Shown here piece by piece: positions 1 through 8,471 of a stretch of 44,594 nt of DNA. The position numbers and the translations under genes were made by a program. Each line of letters opens with the position of its first letter. Position 1 is the stretch's first letter. The DNA comes from Mastigamoeba balamuthi. Lineage: Eukaryota; Evosea; Mastigamoebida; Mastigamoebidae. The stretch is from NCBI GenBank assembly GCA_902651635.1, contig CACRSC010000013.1, positions 927,948 through 972,541 of the forward strand, read 5' to 3'. Under the pieces are notes generated by a model. It was not told the origin of the DNA. It searched no databases and was given only the letters and a program-made list of their open reading frames with translations.

Positions 1-11
1 CAAGCTGCTCC

Positions 12-584
12 ATGTCTCCCAGACCTCCCAGTCCCCCCAGAGAAGCCCGGTTTGACACTTTCTCCCTCTTGTCTTGCCTTCACTCACACCCTCCAATAGT
101 ACAAGATGAGGAGTGGGAGAAGGCCCGTCTCTCTGAGTTGCAGGGCTGGACAAAGACCCAGCTTGGAGAGCACCTCAAGGAGAAGCTTGGGGTATCAGCA
201 ATGGGGAAGAAGGCCATCTTGATCCGTCGGATTCTGGACCACGAGGGCCCAGGGCTGAAGGCAGTCACAGGCCGTCTTTGGGCCTTCCTGTGGCACAAGA
301 CAGATGGAAGGCTGCCCCAGATCATGCTCTACAAGAAGCTGTTCAACTTTGTTGACTGCCTCGACGTTCTCCTCAGCTACATCACGTTCCCGTGGGTCGT
401 CAAGAGCTTTGACGTCCTGTACTTCATTTGGCTTGTGCGGGTCACCATTGTGGCAGCATACACAGCCCTGTGTGATCAGCAGTGGGATTTCGTTGACAGC
501 CACACCAAGTACGAAGACGTGAAGCTGTCTATCACCACTTTCGCACTCCAGTTGGGCCAGGAGCTGGCCGGGGAAGAACATTAA
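12..584 (+). CDS. 3' part of an unknown gene with a SAP-like segment
   Basis: Open frame ending at TAA 582-584. The protein has a segment near residues 43-70 (LGEHLKEKLGV, then GKKAILIRRIL) that resembles a SAP/SAM-type helix-turn-helix in which a conserved Gly-Lys-Lys precedes a Leu/Ile-rich helix. The C-terminal half is rich in aromatic and hydrophobic residues (FNFVDCLDVLLSYITFPWVV) and could hold one or two membrane-associated helices. The first ~30 codons are Pro/Ser-rich and followed by an acceptor-like ...aatag/tacaag, so the true coding part may start near 88-109 with earlier exons outside the window. I do not recognise the family. The call rests on coding-like composition and the SAP-like motif only. 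Confidence 0.4.
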   Translation: MSPRPPSPPREARFDTFSLLSCLHSHPPIVQDEEWEKARLSELQGWTKTQLGEHLKEKLGVSAMGKKAILIRRILDHEGPGLKAVTGRLWAFLWHKTDGRLPQIMLYKKLFNFVDCLDVLLSYITFPWVVKSFDVLYFIWLVRVTIVAAYTALCDQQWDFVDSHTKYEDVKLSITTFALQLGQELAGEEH

Positions 585-599
585 AAACAGCTCTATTCG

Positions 600-640
600 A
601 AAAATCTCCCTGTTTTCGTCCCAAAAATCTCCCTGTTTTC
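600..640. repeat. Short direct repeat, 18 bp x 2, period 23
   Basis: The word aaaaatctccctgttttc occurs at 600-617 and again at 623-640, directly after the stop codon of the upstream gene. It could be part of the 3' UTR. Confidence 0.8.
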
Positions 641-991
641 AACAGATAAAATATAAAAATGTGCAATGTGCAATATGCACTAATAAAATTTAGCATAAAA
701 TGATGCCCAGTAATGTGTAGGAGTGAGAGACTTAAGGGAGAAGGAAGAAGTGATGATGTATTGAGTGGTATTCATGTGGTGACAAGAGAGTAAGTGGGGA
801 AATGCTATTCCTTTACCTCGGGGGTGCAGTCCTCCCTTGGCATCACCACTCTTCTTCAAAGGTCTAGCAGGGGGAGACCTTGCAGAAGTCAATTGATAGT
901 CTAGGTCCACAGGTGGGCACATCAATCATGTTAACGTTCTGTAGTCGAAGCATCTGCACTGCATGCTGCTACACAGATCTCCACTACACAC

Positions 992-1104
992 TGTAGCTGA
1001 AGCAGAAATGTGTAGCAACATCTAGCAGAAGGTGTGTAGTGGCATGTTGCAGAGCATGCATGTAGCGGCATGTAGCAGACCCACATGTAGTGGCACATAG
1101 CCCA
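992..1104. repeat. Degenerate tandem repeat, unit about 19-26 bp
   Basis: The core tgtag(c/t)ggcatgtagcaga recurs with starts near 992, 1011, 1035, 1061 and 1086. Spacing is irregular (19-26 bp) and copies are diverged, so this is an old minisatellite rather than a fresh expansion. Confidence 0.65.
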
Positions 1105-1352
1105 AAACAAGACTGACTTTCTGTTACACCTACCAGAATTCTGCAATTTTGAACCGATTTGCAGATATCAAGTTGGAGTTCCAGGTCAGAGAAATGGGCC
1201 CAGTGATTGCCGTTCTCCCTCATGATGTACGCGGCAGCACTGGTATGTTGTGCAAGGTTCATACATTGTTTTTAGAATCTTCAGTTGATTTGAAGGAGCA
1301 AGTTTCCAGATTAATCTGCACCCACTTTTTCTTATCCCGCGCATGTACGAAG

Positions 1353-2479
1353 ATGGCAGACCTCGTCCAACAGGAGTGCGACTATCTCTACAAGAGTACA
1401 TTCCGCCTGCCTTGCACCCCTCTTTGCACCCCCAGCCGTTCGCGAAGTCGAATCATCTCAATCCAGTTTTTGAAAAAACGCCTCCTTACTCTTCTCTTTG
1501 ATCCAACTGTTGTCTGACGCCACCCATCCCGCCCGCTCCCCCGCTGCCGGTAGTCGTCCTGATCGGCAACAGCGGTGTCGGCAAGACCAGCCTGATGTCT
1601 AGGTTCTTCGATGACGAGTTCAACTACGAGACGTCCTTCGCCGTGGAGTTAAAGACACGCTGCGTGCAGTGCCAGGACAAGGTCATCAAAGCCCAAGTTT
1701 GGGACACCGCCGGCAACGAGCGCTTCCGCGCAGTACGCAAGGGGGCGTCTGCGCGCGCGGCCCACGGGTGGAATTGGACATTTGGCGGGGGGGGGGGCAG
1801 TATCCACAGAGCACCGCGTTATTTTCAACTCCCGATTGGATTTCGCCAACAGATCACGAGAGCCAACTATCGGGGCGCGGCAGGCGCTCTGCTCGTGTAC
1901 TCGATCACCAGCAAGGAGTCGTTCAAGAGCATCAAAGCGTGGCTCGTGGAGCTGCGCAGGAACGCCCCCACGAACATTGTTGTGATGCTTGTCGGCAACA
2001 AGAGCGACCTGCGCAACCTGCGCGAGGTCTCGACCGAGGACGCCCGCGCCTTCAGCGAGAAGAACGGCCTCACCTTCATCGAGACCTCGGCCCTCGACTC
2101 GACCAACGTCCAGGGCGCGTTTGACGAGATCATCAGCGGTTCGTCCGGATGCTCTGCTGATTTCTTTTCCACGTTTTTTCCTGGGGGCAGCTTGGCATCA
2201 CCCCTCGGGGGTACTGAGGGCTCAAGAGTGGAGCGGTACCCGACGGATGGGCCTTTTGGGGCCATAGCCAGATGATGTACCGGGCTCTGTCGTGAAGAGA
2301 TGTCTGGGCCCTGCTGACACTGGGCGGAGATTTCATGGCACTTAGCTGACGGCGCGAATGACATCGCAGCGATCTACTCGAGGGCGAACCAGTCGACGTC
2401 TGCGAGCAAGGCTGATGCCACGGTGATCTTGAGAGAGAACCAACCCACCATTCCCAAAAAGGGAGGTTGCACGTGTTGA
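1353..2479 (+). CDS. Rab11-family small GTPase with unusual switch residues
   Basis: Four exons: 1353-1395, 1554-1732, 1853-2138, 2370-2479 (618 nt, 205 aa). Introns are 158, 120 and 231 nt. Joining them gives a clean Rab: N-terminal [18 protein letters not shown]-loop, WDTAG, LVGNKSD guanine-base motif, [12 protein letters not shown] (a Rab11 signature) and a C-terminal tail ending GGCTC, a CXC type geranylgeranylation signal. Rab11 proteins act in recycling-endosome and exocytic traffic. Two features are odd. The catalytic WDTAGQE is WDTAGNE (Gln to Asn), and switch I lacks the usual Ser-Thr-Ile-Gly block (reads [11 protein letters not shown], about two residues shorter). The start ATG at 1353 was chosen because it gives the family N-terminus; an upstream ATG at 1343 is in another frame. 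Confidence 0.93.
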
Positions 2480-2589
2480 CCAGTTTAGAACACGATCGGA
2501 CACACCAACCCAAACGACCAGCACATGCTGTCCTTCTCTCCAGCCTCCACTTTGGCAAATGAATAAGCACACTTCTAAGTGTGAAGTGT

Positions 2590-4440
2590 AGGTGGATAGA
2601 GCATTGAACAACGATAGGAACTCCAGAGTCTTTTTTCCCCTCGATGAGAAAAGACTCTGCACTACCAAAAGGCGCACAACAGGCCCGTCAGCCCTGTGCT
2701 GCAGGCCGGGGAACGTGTACCCGAGGATGTCCTTTATGTGGTCATTGGCCCAATCCATATACGCGCACAGGTGGCTCCTCTCCTCACCCGAGGGACGCGC
2801 GGCACAGGTCGACCGAAAGAAGGGCAGTGGTCTGGCGGCAGGGAGGAGCTTGCGGAACGGCGGAGACTCGCACCAGACATCTGCAGAGTCCAATCCCGGC
2901 AGCCCGTAGTCCGCCCACGTGCTCGCGTGGGGCCACAGCGATCCGCGGAGACTAAGGATGTGGAAACCCCCAATCTCGAGCCGGTTACCACTGTCCGAAT
3001 CGTAGGCAATGGCGGCATGCTTCCGCGCCAGGTGGATGGCGCGGTACCACGAACATGAGACATTGGTGATCTGGTTCTCAGTGACGGTGTGAAAACCTAG
3101 GCGGGACATGACCAAGGACAGCAGCTCTCCGCACGCCTGATCCCGGTTCGGGTCGACCGAGATGCGCGAGGCCGAGAGCAGAAGCAGAGCTTCGTGCCAC
3201 GTATTTATTACGGTATAAATACGGGGAGGGGGGGGCCACCATCTAACGTATTATAACGTATAGCACGGTTGCACTTCGAGCTTCGACCCAAATGTGTCCA
3301 CGGACTCACCGGTCACCGGCGAGCATTTCCGGTGGCGTGAAGAGGTACTAAGTGCGAGATGGGACGGACAACATCTGGGCTCAGGAAATACCGGTGGAAC
3401 TGCTCGTCCTCGCCCGGTGAGGGGGCCTGCGCAAACATAATACGTTCAGGTTTACGCTCTGCGGCTGGTTTAGAGGCAAGAGCACGCACGTCGGGAATTG
3501 TGTGAGCCCGGCAACCATGTCGGTTACAACGCGAGGGATACCACCGGTGTACTTGCAGAACAACTCCAAGGGCTTGCCCGAGGCCCACTGTTCAAGACCC
3601 TTCTCCTTGAGAGCGGGGGTGCAGTCTGGGCGAGTCAGGCTTGTCAGCGTGATGACGATGCCGACACCCGGGTACAGGCTCTTCGGCTGACTGAGCCCCT
3701 TGCCGACTCTGTGAAGGATGTTCGAGCGGCTGCTCAGCAGATAGAAGACGCTCACGTGCAGAGCATCCACGGTCTTGCTCAGAGCCGAGGCGTAGTTCCA
3801 CAGTTTAGCCTCGCCCTGAAAGGCAGTGATCACTCTGCATGGAGACGGGAGAGGAAAGGCGAGGACGACCACAAACCGTAGCACGTGCCTCGAAGGAGCT
3901 GACCTCGTCAAAGTGGAAGATGAAGCTGCTGCCCTCGTGATATCTGTCAACGAGCCACCGCGCCAGCATGTACGGGTCGGCCACGACTTGGGGGCTGATG
4001 GCGTCCCCCGACATGGCGTGTAGCGACTCGGCCCCAAGTTGCCCGATGAGCTCGGGGAACTTGGGGCCGAGAATCTTGAAGCCGTTGCCCACAAACTGGA
4101 CTGCACGTACGTGGCCCCGACAAGGGCCCTCAGCTTGGCCTGCTGGGCGGTGCTGCCCGCGACCAGAGCGAGCAGTTGGGCCTGGAACAACGGGTAGAAC
4201 TCGTGGAATCGGTTGCAGATGGTGATCTTGCCAACAACAAAGCACTGGTCGAACAGCAGCGTGCTCGTCTGCCCGCCCTCGCGTACGAGCTGCGACATGA
4301 TCACACGCGCAGCGCAGTCCCTGCCGTACAGCGGGCCCCGTACACGTTCGCAGGGGGCAGGAGCAGCAACTGATCAGCCAGCGACTCGGACTCGGGAGCT
4401 GTGGGCCCCGCTTCAGATTGGACCCGGCAAAAGTCATTAA
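2590..4440 (-). pseudogene. Crinkler/RHS-like ATPase, frame-disrupted
   Basis: Minus-strand coding signal is spread over several frames. In order it reads PPANVYG / PLYGRDCAARVIMSQLVRE / LLFDQCFVVGKITICNRFHEFY / FVGNGFKILGPKFPELIGQL / FIFHFDEVSSFEA (Walker-B-like) / LWNYASALSKTVDALHVSVF / LELFCKYTGGIPR / then a C-terminal region near 2590-3115. The hydrophobic-DE motif and the 'TGGIPR' motif are typical of NTPases in crinkler and RHS-type proteins. One clean intron is visible (3816-3876, 61 nt, phase 0). At about 4090 and 4340 the frame changes by one base without room for an intron, so this is either a decaying copy or has assembly indels. A further intron near 3180-3300 is AT-rich. The extreme 3' end is uncertain because the open frame continues antisense to Rab11 exon 4. 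Confidence 0.45.
3200..3223. repeat. 9-bp inverted repeat, 6-nt loop
   Basis: CGTATTTAT (3200-3208) and ATAAATACG (3215-3223) are perfect reverse complements. They lie inside a short AT-rich patch of the ATPase-like gene, probably intronic. Two nearby copies of aacgtat follow at about 3244-3262. Confidence 0.7.
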
Positions 4441-4544
4441 CGACGTTCCTCAACCTGTAAGAGTGCGAAGAGCATTTTAACAAGCAGTGGCAGCCGGGCC
4501 TCGATGAGAGCAGAAAATCTGTGGAGTGTTTATTGCTGAAACAA

Positions 4545-6049
4545 TCAGTTGGCCTTGGCCGGGACCGTCTGGCCCTTGAAGGCCGTCGCGTAGGCGGTGG
4601 CCCACTCGTCGACCTTGGCGAGCACCTCCTTCGAGGGCTTGAAGCGCACCGCCAGCGGCTCGACGGGCATCTTGAACCTGAGCTGCGTCAGGCGCTGCGC
4701 AATGTTCTTGGTGGCCTCGCCGCTCCACCCGTAGCTGCCAAAGACGCCGACGACGTGGTCCTTGTGGATGATGGGGTTGAGCGACGTCACGATCTGCCAG
4801 ATCTGGGGCAGCGCGTCGCTCAGGATCGTCGGGGTGCCCAGCAGCAGCCCCCTGCTCTGCTCAATGTCGGCCATCGCGTCGGCGACGGGCCTGTCGACGA
4901 GGTCGTAGAGCTCGTGCTCGACGCCCGCGCGCTTGAGCGACTCGCCGATCTCGTTGGCCATCATGCGCGTGTACTGGTACGCGCTGACGTAGGCGACGAC
5001 GACGCGCTCCTTGAGGGCGGGCACCGTCGACCAGGCCTTGTAGAGCTGCACGATGCGCTCGATGCCCGAGCGCAGCACGGGGCCGTGGCTGCAGCAGACA
5101 ACGTCGAACGAGAGCTTGGCGAGGTGCGCGAGGCCCGCGAGCGACTGCTGCTTGAAGGGGCCGAAGATGGGGTCGTAGTAGCCCTTGGCCGCCACCACGT
5201 AGTCGCGCGTCTGCTCCTCAGTCATGGCGTCATCGACGACGCCGTCAAAGCAGTAGTGGCTCCCCAGGAAGTCGCACGTGATGACCGTCTTGGCCTCCTC
5301 GACGTACGTGAACATCGTGTCGGGCCAGTGCAGGAACGGCGCGACTGTTGCGGTTGCGGGGGGTCCGCGTTGTCAGCCCAGTGAAAATTGTTTGTTGGCA
5401 CCGGAGAGGCCGCAGCAGCGGGGGGAGGGAGGGGGAATGCGCACTGATGAACTTGAGGGTGTAGCCGCCGATGTCGATGGGCTTAGTGAGGGGCGTCACG
5501 GGGACCTTGTTGTACTTGCGGTGCGCGATGTGCTCGAGGTTGCTGTGTGCCGCGCCCGTCGCGACGACCTGCGCGTCGGGGAACCTGTCGAGCAGGCGCC
5601 CGAGCGCGCCGCTGTGGTCGGGCTCGGTGTGGTTCAGCACGAACATGTCGATCTTCTCGCCCTCCTTGAGGATCCCGTTGAGCCTCTGCTCGAACTCTGT
5701 GCGGGGTTCGTCAGTGTGAGCCGCAACGACCACAGCCACACAGCCCCCCAAAAAACAAGAAGAGAGCGCACCATCGTAGAACTGCTCCTTCACCGTCTCG
5801 AACAGCACGGTCATCTTGGAGCCCCGCAGCAGGAAGCTGTTGTACGACGTGCCGTAGGGGGTGCTGGTGGTCGTGCGCGGCACAGAGGACGAAGGGCAGG
5901 AGCGTCAGGCGCCGTTAAGAGAAAAGGAGCGGGATGCCCGCCCCTCGGGGTGGGGCCGCGCACGTCATGACAACATCGAAGATGCGCAGCTTGGGGTCGA
6001 GGGCGCCGACCCAGTAGAGGTCCTTCCTGATCTCAACGGCGGACGACAT
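4545..6049 (-). CDS. Class A flavodiiron protein (A-type flavoprotein)
   Basis: Four exons on the minus strand: 6049-5964, 5863-5772, 5696-5445, 5344-4545 (1230 nt, 409 aa, the usual class A length). Introns are 100, 75 and 100 nt. The N-terminal half is the metallo-beta-lactamase-like diiron domain with HTEPDHSG, FLHWPDTM, CDFLGSH and CSHGP, which supply the His/Glu/Asp iron ligands. The C-terminal half is a flavodoxin-like FMN domain (VVAYVSAYQYTRMMANEI, GTPTILSDALP, VGVFGSYGWSGEA). No rubredoxin or reductase module follows. Family members reduce O2 to water (some also NO) in the cytosol and protect anaerobic protists. The start at 6049 gives the family N-terminus (VGALDPKLRIFD). No organelle-targeting leader is seen. 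Confidence 0.97.
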
Positions 6050-6437
6050 TGTTCGCAGGGGGTGGTTGGTTTGAAGACGGCGGTGGGGAGGGAGCGAGCT
6101 GTGCGCTCTTCTGTGTGTTCTGCAGGGGAAAACTGGTGACTGAACAAAGAACAGATTTTTTCTGTATAAAAAGGCGGCAGAAAGGAACAACGAGGTCAGG
6201 TGCAGTGCATCTGAATGCTCGTTCGCAGCAGTTTTTGCACCATCTTGCAGTAAGATCCATACCCGATTCGTCAACGCAACTGCGTACCGCAGGTTCACCT
6301 CAGGAAGGAAGCGCATTGACGTCTGGCTCGGGCCACGCCCCTGTGTCGCGTGCACGCAGTTCCACAGATGGGCCCTCTGGGAACGACGCTCAGGGGCAGG
6401 GAAAGATATCTCTATCTTCTCTAGCACAAATCGCGCG
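6050..6437. promoter_or_regulatory. Divergent intergenic region between flavodiiron protein and RP9
   Basis: 388 bp between two divergent start codons. A GATATCTCTATC element (6406-6417), an imperfect version of the GATAC-NN-GTATC palindrome seen elsewhere in the window, lies 21-32 bp upstream of the RP9 ATG. A tataaaaag sequence (about 6165-6172) lies ~115 bp upstream of the flavodiiron start but on the opposite strand. Function is inferred from position. Confidence 0.4.
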
Positions 6438-7229
6438 ATGGACCCGCTCAGGGACGACCGCAGCCACGGCGGCGGGGGCAGCTCCTCGCGGCACCGCCCC
6501 CACGGCGACGTCGACCGCGACGCCCCGCGCGGCCGGCGCGACGGAGACCCGCCCGGGAGCGACGGCAGCGGCAGTGAATCGGAGCGCAAGGCGCAGCAGC
6601 CGCCCCCGCGCCCCGAGGAGTGCATACCAGACCTGCCCGAGAACAGGGCGGCGCGGGAGTTCCTGGCCAAGGCGCCGGGCAAGGGGCTGTGGATGCCGCT
6701 GGGGAAGGAGGCCAAGGTGATGCAGTGCTGGCGGTGCAAGGCGTACGGGCACAGGGCGGGCGACAGGGAGTGCCCGCTGTTCAAGGAGGGCGTCGCGCGC
6801 AACGAGGAGTCGCGCAAGCTGCACGAGGACCCCATGACAGCGTACGTCAAGGAGGAGGAGGAGGCGAGGGCCGAGAGGAGGCGGGCGAAGGAGCAGAGGC
6901 TCAGGGAGCTGCAGGAGCTGCTCAGGGAGGTCGAGGAGAAGCACCAGAGGCGCAAGGCCGAGCGCAAGGAGCGCAAGAGACGCCGCAAGGAGAGGAAGCA
7001 CAGAGACAAAGACAGGGACAGGGACAAGGCAGGCGAGAGCGCGTCGCGGCATCGCCACCACCACCACAAGCGGTCGTCTTCCTCGTCGTCGTCGTCCTCC
7101 AGCTCGTCGTCCTCGTCTTCGGATTCTGATTCCTCTTCGTCCTCCTCGTCCTCGTCGCGAGGCAAGAGGAAGTCGGCCGGGCGCTGGAAAGAGCGTAGCC
7201 TGTCCCCTGTCCGACAGCAGCGGCCGTGA
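6438..7229 (+). CDS. RP9: RP9-like (PAP-1) splicing-associated protein
   Basis: Single exon, 263 aa. The core around residues 73-115 is the RP9 domain: EFLAKAPGKGLWMPLGKE, then MQCWRCKAYGHRAGDRECP, which contains a C-x2-C-x4-H-x5-C zinc-knuckle-like motif, followed by HEDPM. Human RP9 is a nuclear protein linked to U4/U6.U5 splicing factors and PIM1 kinase, and is mutated in retinitis pigmentosa. The N-terminus is Arg/Asp/Gly-rich. The C-terminus is a Lys/Arg/Glu-rich helix, a His run, then a Ser run encoded by TCC/TCG repeats (about 7070-7160), an SR-like tail typical of splicing proteins. An intron-dense genome would be expected to keep such a factor. No intron is needed in this gene. Confidence 0.95.
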   Translation: MDPLRDDRSHGGGGSSSRHRPHGDVDRDAPRGRRDGDPPGSDGSGSESERKAQQPPPRPEECIPDLPENRAAREFLAKAPGKGLWMPLGKEAKVMQCWRCKAYGHRAGDRECPLFKEGVARNEESRKLHEDPMTAYVKEEEEARAERRRAKEQRLRELQELLREVEEKHQRRKAERKERKRRRKERKHRDKDRDRDKAGESASRHRHHHHKRSSSSSSSSSSSSSSSSDSDSSSSSSSSSRGKRKSAGRWKERSLSPVRQQRP

Positions 7230-7370
7230 CCCAGATGGGGCGGAGAGGGGCTGCTGATCGCCACCGCGGCGGCACAACTTCCCATTTCCCGGAACTCTGC
7301 GGATGGCAACCGCAATCGCAAACAACAGGCAGGGCGGCCAGCAGCCTCGTGTTGGCAGCAACCAGCTCCT

Positions 7371-8246
7371 CTAGACAGCCCCGAGCTTGGCGATGACAGC
7401 GTCGAGGTCCTCCTCCTCCTGCCGCGAGCGGGCCGCCGACGCGGCGCCGCGCGCGCGGGGCTCCGAGGTCGGGGCGCTCTTGAGCTGCCCGGAGAGGTCG
7501 AGCCCGATCTCGTCAAACACCTGCGACACCACCGAGTCGGCCTCGAGCTCCTCCTCCTCGCCCCCGTCGAGCACGTCGTCGATCATCCTGCGCGCAGGCA
7601 GGTCAGTGCGCGTGCGGGGTGCGGGGGCCAACGACAGCGCGGCGCTCCGTACTCCTGCTTCATGTCCATCATCTCGGACTGCTTGCTGAACTCCTGGGCG
7701 GTGCCGACCATCTTGGCCGTGGGCGTCGCCGCGTTCATCTTCCCCATCGCCTTGGTCGCCCCGCCCATCGCATGGACCATCGACTGGTTCGCCGCCATCG
7801 TCTGCAAGGGGGGGGAGAGACGCCGCGGGCAGGTCAGCTCTCGCTCTCGGCTGGCCGGGGGCGGCGGTGTTGGGTCGCGCACGGTGGTGCGGGCAGAGAC
7901 GCCCGAGAGCTTGGACTTGGTCAGGACGATCCTCTCCCGCTGCGCCCGCACCCGCACGAGCTCCCGCGCCATCGTCTTGGCCGACGCGTTCTGCCCCTTG
8001 CTCGCCAGCCTCTTGATCTCGGCCGTGATCTGCTGCTCCTGCCTGTCGAGCACCTGCACGCCAGGCCCCCCAGCAGAAGCGCAACCGAGAGCGGAGACGC
8101 GGTCAGACGCGGGGGGAGAAAAACGGCTTGGAAGGGCCTGCGGGCACCTGGAGCTCGCGGTCGAGGTCGCGCTGGGCCCCGCGCAGGTCGCGCTGCTGCG
8201 TGCGTGCGACCTCCCGTGCGCTCGGCGCTTTGCGAAACAGCGACAT
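7371..8246 (-). CDS. CHMP2: ESCRT-III subunit CHMP2/Vps2
   Basis: Four exons: 8246-8148, 8053-7883, 7801-7653, 7587-7371 (636 nt, 211 aa; human CHMP2B is 213 aa). Introns are 94, 81 and 65 nt. The N-terminal basic helix (MSLFRKAPSAREV, then RDLRGAQRDLDREL) and the central LVRVRAQRERIVLTKSKL and GGATKAMGKMN segments match the SNF7 fold. The acidic linker DDVLDGGEEEELEADSVV and the C-terminal EEEDLDAVIAKLGAV fit the autoinhibitory region and a MIM1 motif for Vps4. It acts in membrane scission at endosomes and in cytokinesis. DEIGLDLSGQL and LRGAQR look closer to CHMP2B than CHMP2A. The gene is divergent from the surface glycoprotein at 8472. Confidence 0.95.
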
Positions 8247-8336
8247 GTCGCGTTTGAGAAACAAGAGCGTGCTGAGGAAATGAGTGCGATGGTTTGATGG
8301 CGGAAAAAGTATCTGCAACGTCAGAGAGAATCTTCG

Positions 8337-8346
8337 TTATCGATAA
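8337..8346. promoter_or_regulatory. TTATCGATAA palindrome in a divergent promoter
   Basis: A perfect 10-bp palindrome in the 225-bp gap between CHMP2 (start 8246, minus) and the glycoprotein (start 8472, plus). A GTATCT half-site sits at 8309-8314. It is placed with the GATAC/GTATC family of elements by position and partial sequence only. Confidence 0.35.
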
Positions 8347-8471
8347 AGGAAAAAACCGACCGCGGGCCCCCCGGCGCCGGGATTGAAATAGCGGCTTTCT
8401 CTCATCACATCTCCCACCAAACACACACACGCCGCACACACCCCCCCACCACCTACCAGGGTACCCCCCAC

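Larger units (their letters stand above)
585..1352. other. AT-richer intergenic stretch, no gene recognised
   Basis: Between the unknown 5' gene and Rab11. It holds a duplicated 18-mer (600-617 and 623-640), a degenerate ~25-bp tandem repeat (about 992-1100) and no ORF with recognisable protein similarity. Base composition is visibly more AT-rich than the neighbouring exons. Confidence 0.6.

Noticed and set aside
992-1104. CRISPR array
   Set aside because: The repeat is degenerate, unevenly spaced and has no unique spacers; the sequence is eukaryotic.
2342-2590. Extension of the ATPase-like open frame into the Rab11 gene
   Set aside because: It would be antisense to Rab11 exon 4 and its intron; coding character fades after about 2590, so the end was placed there.
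4521-5384. 287-codon plus-strand frame
   Set aside because: Shadow of the flavodiiron protein's last exon; composition is Arg/Val/Gly/Leu-biased and the minus strand has clear family motifs.
5915-7516. 533-codon minus-strand frame across RP9 and the promoter
   Set aside because: Antisense of RP9; the long Ser/Leu/Glu/Asp runs are reverse complements of RP9 repeats.
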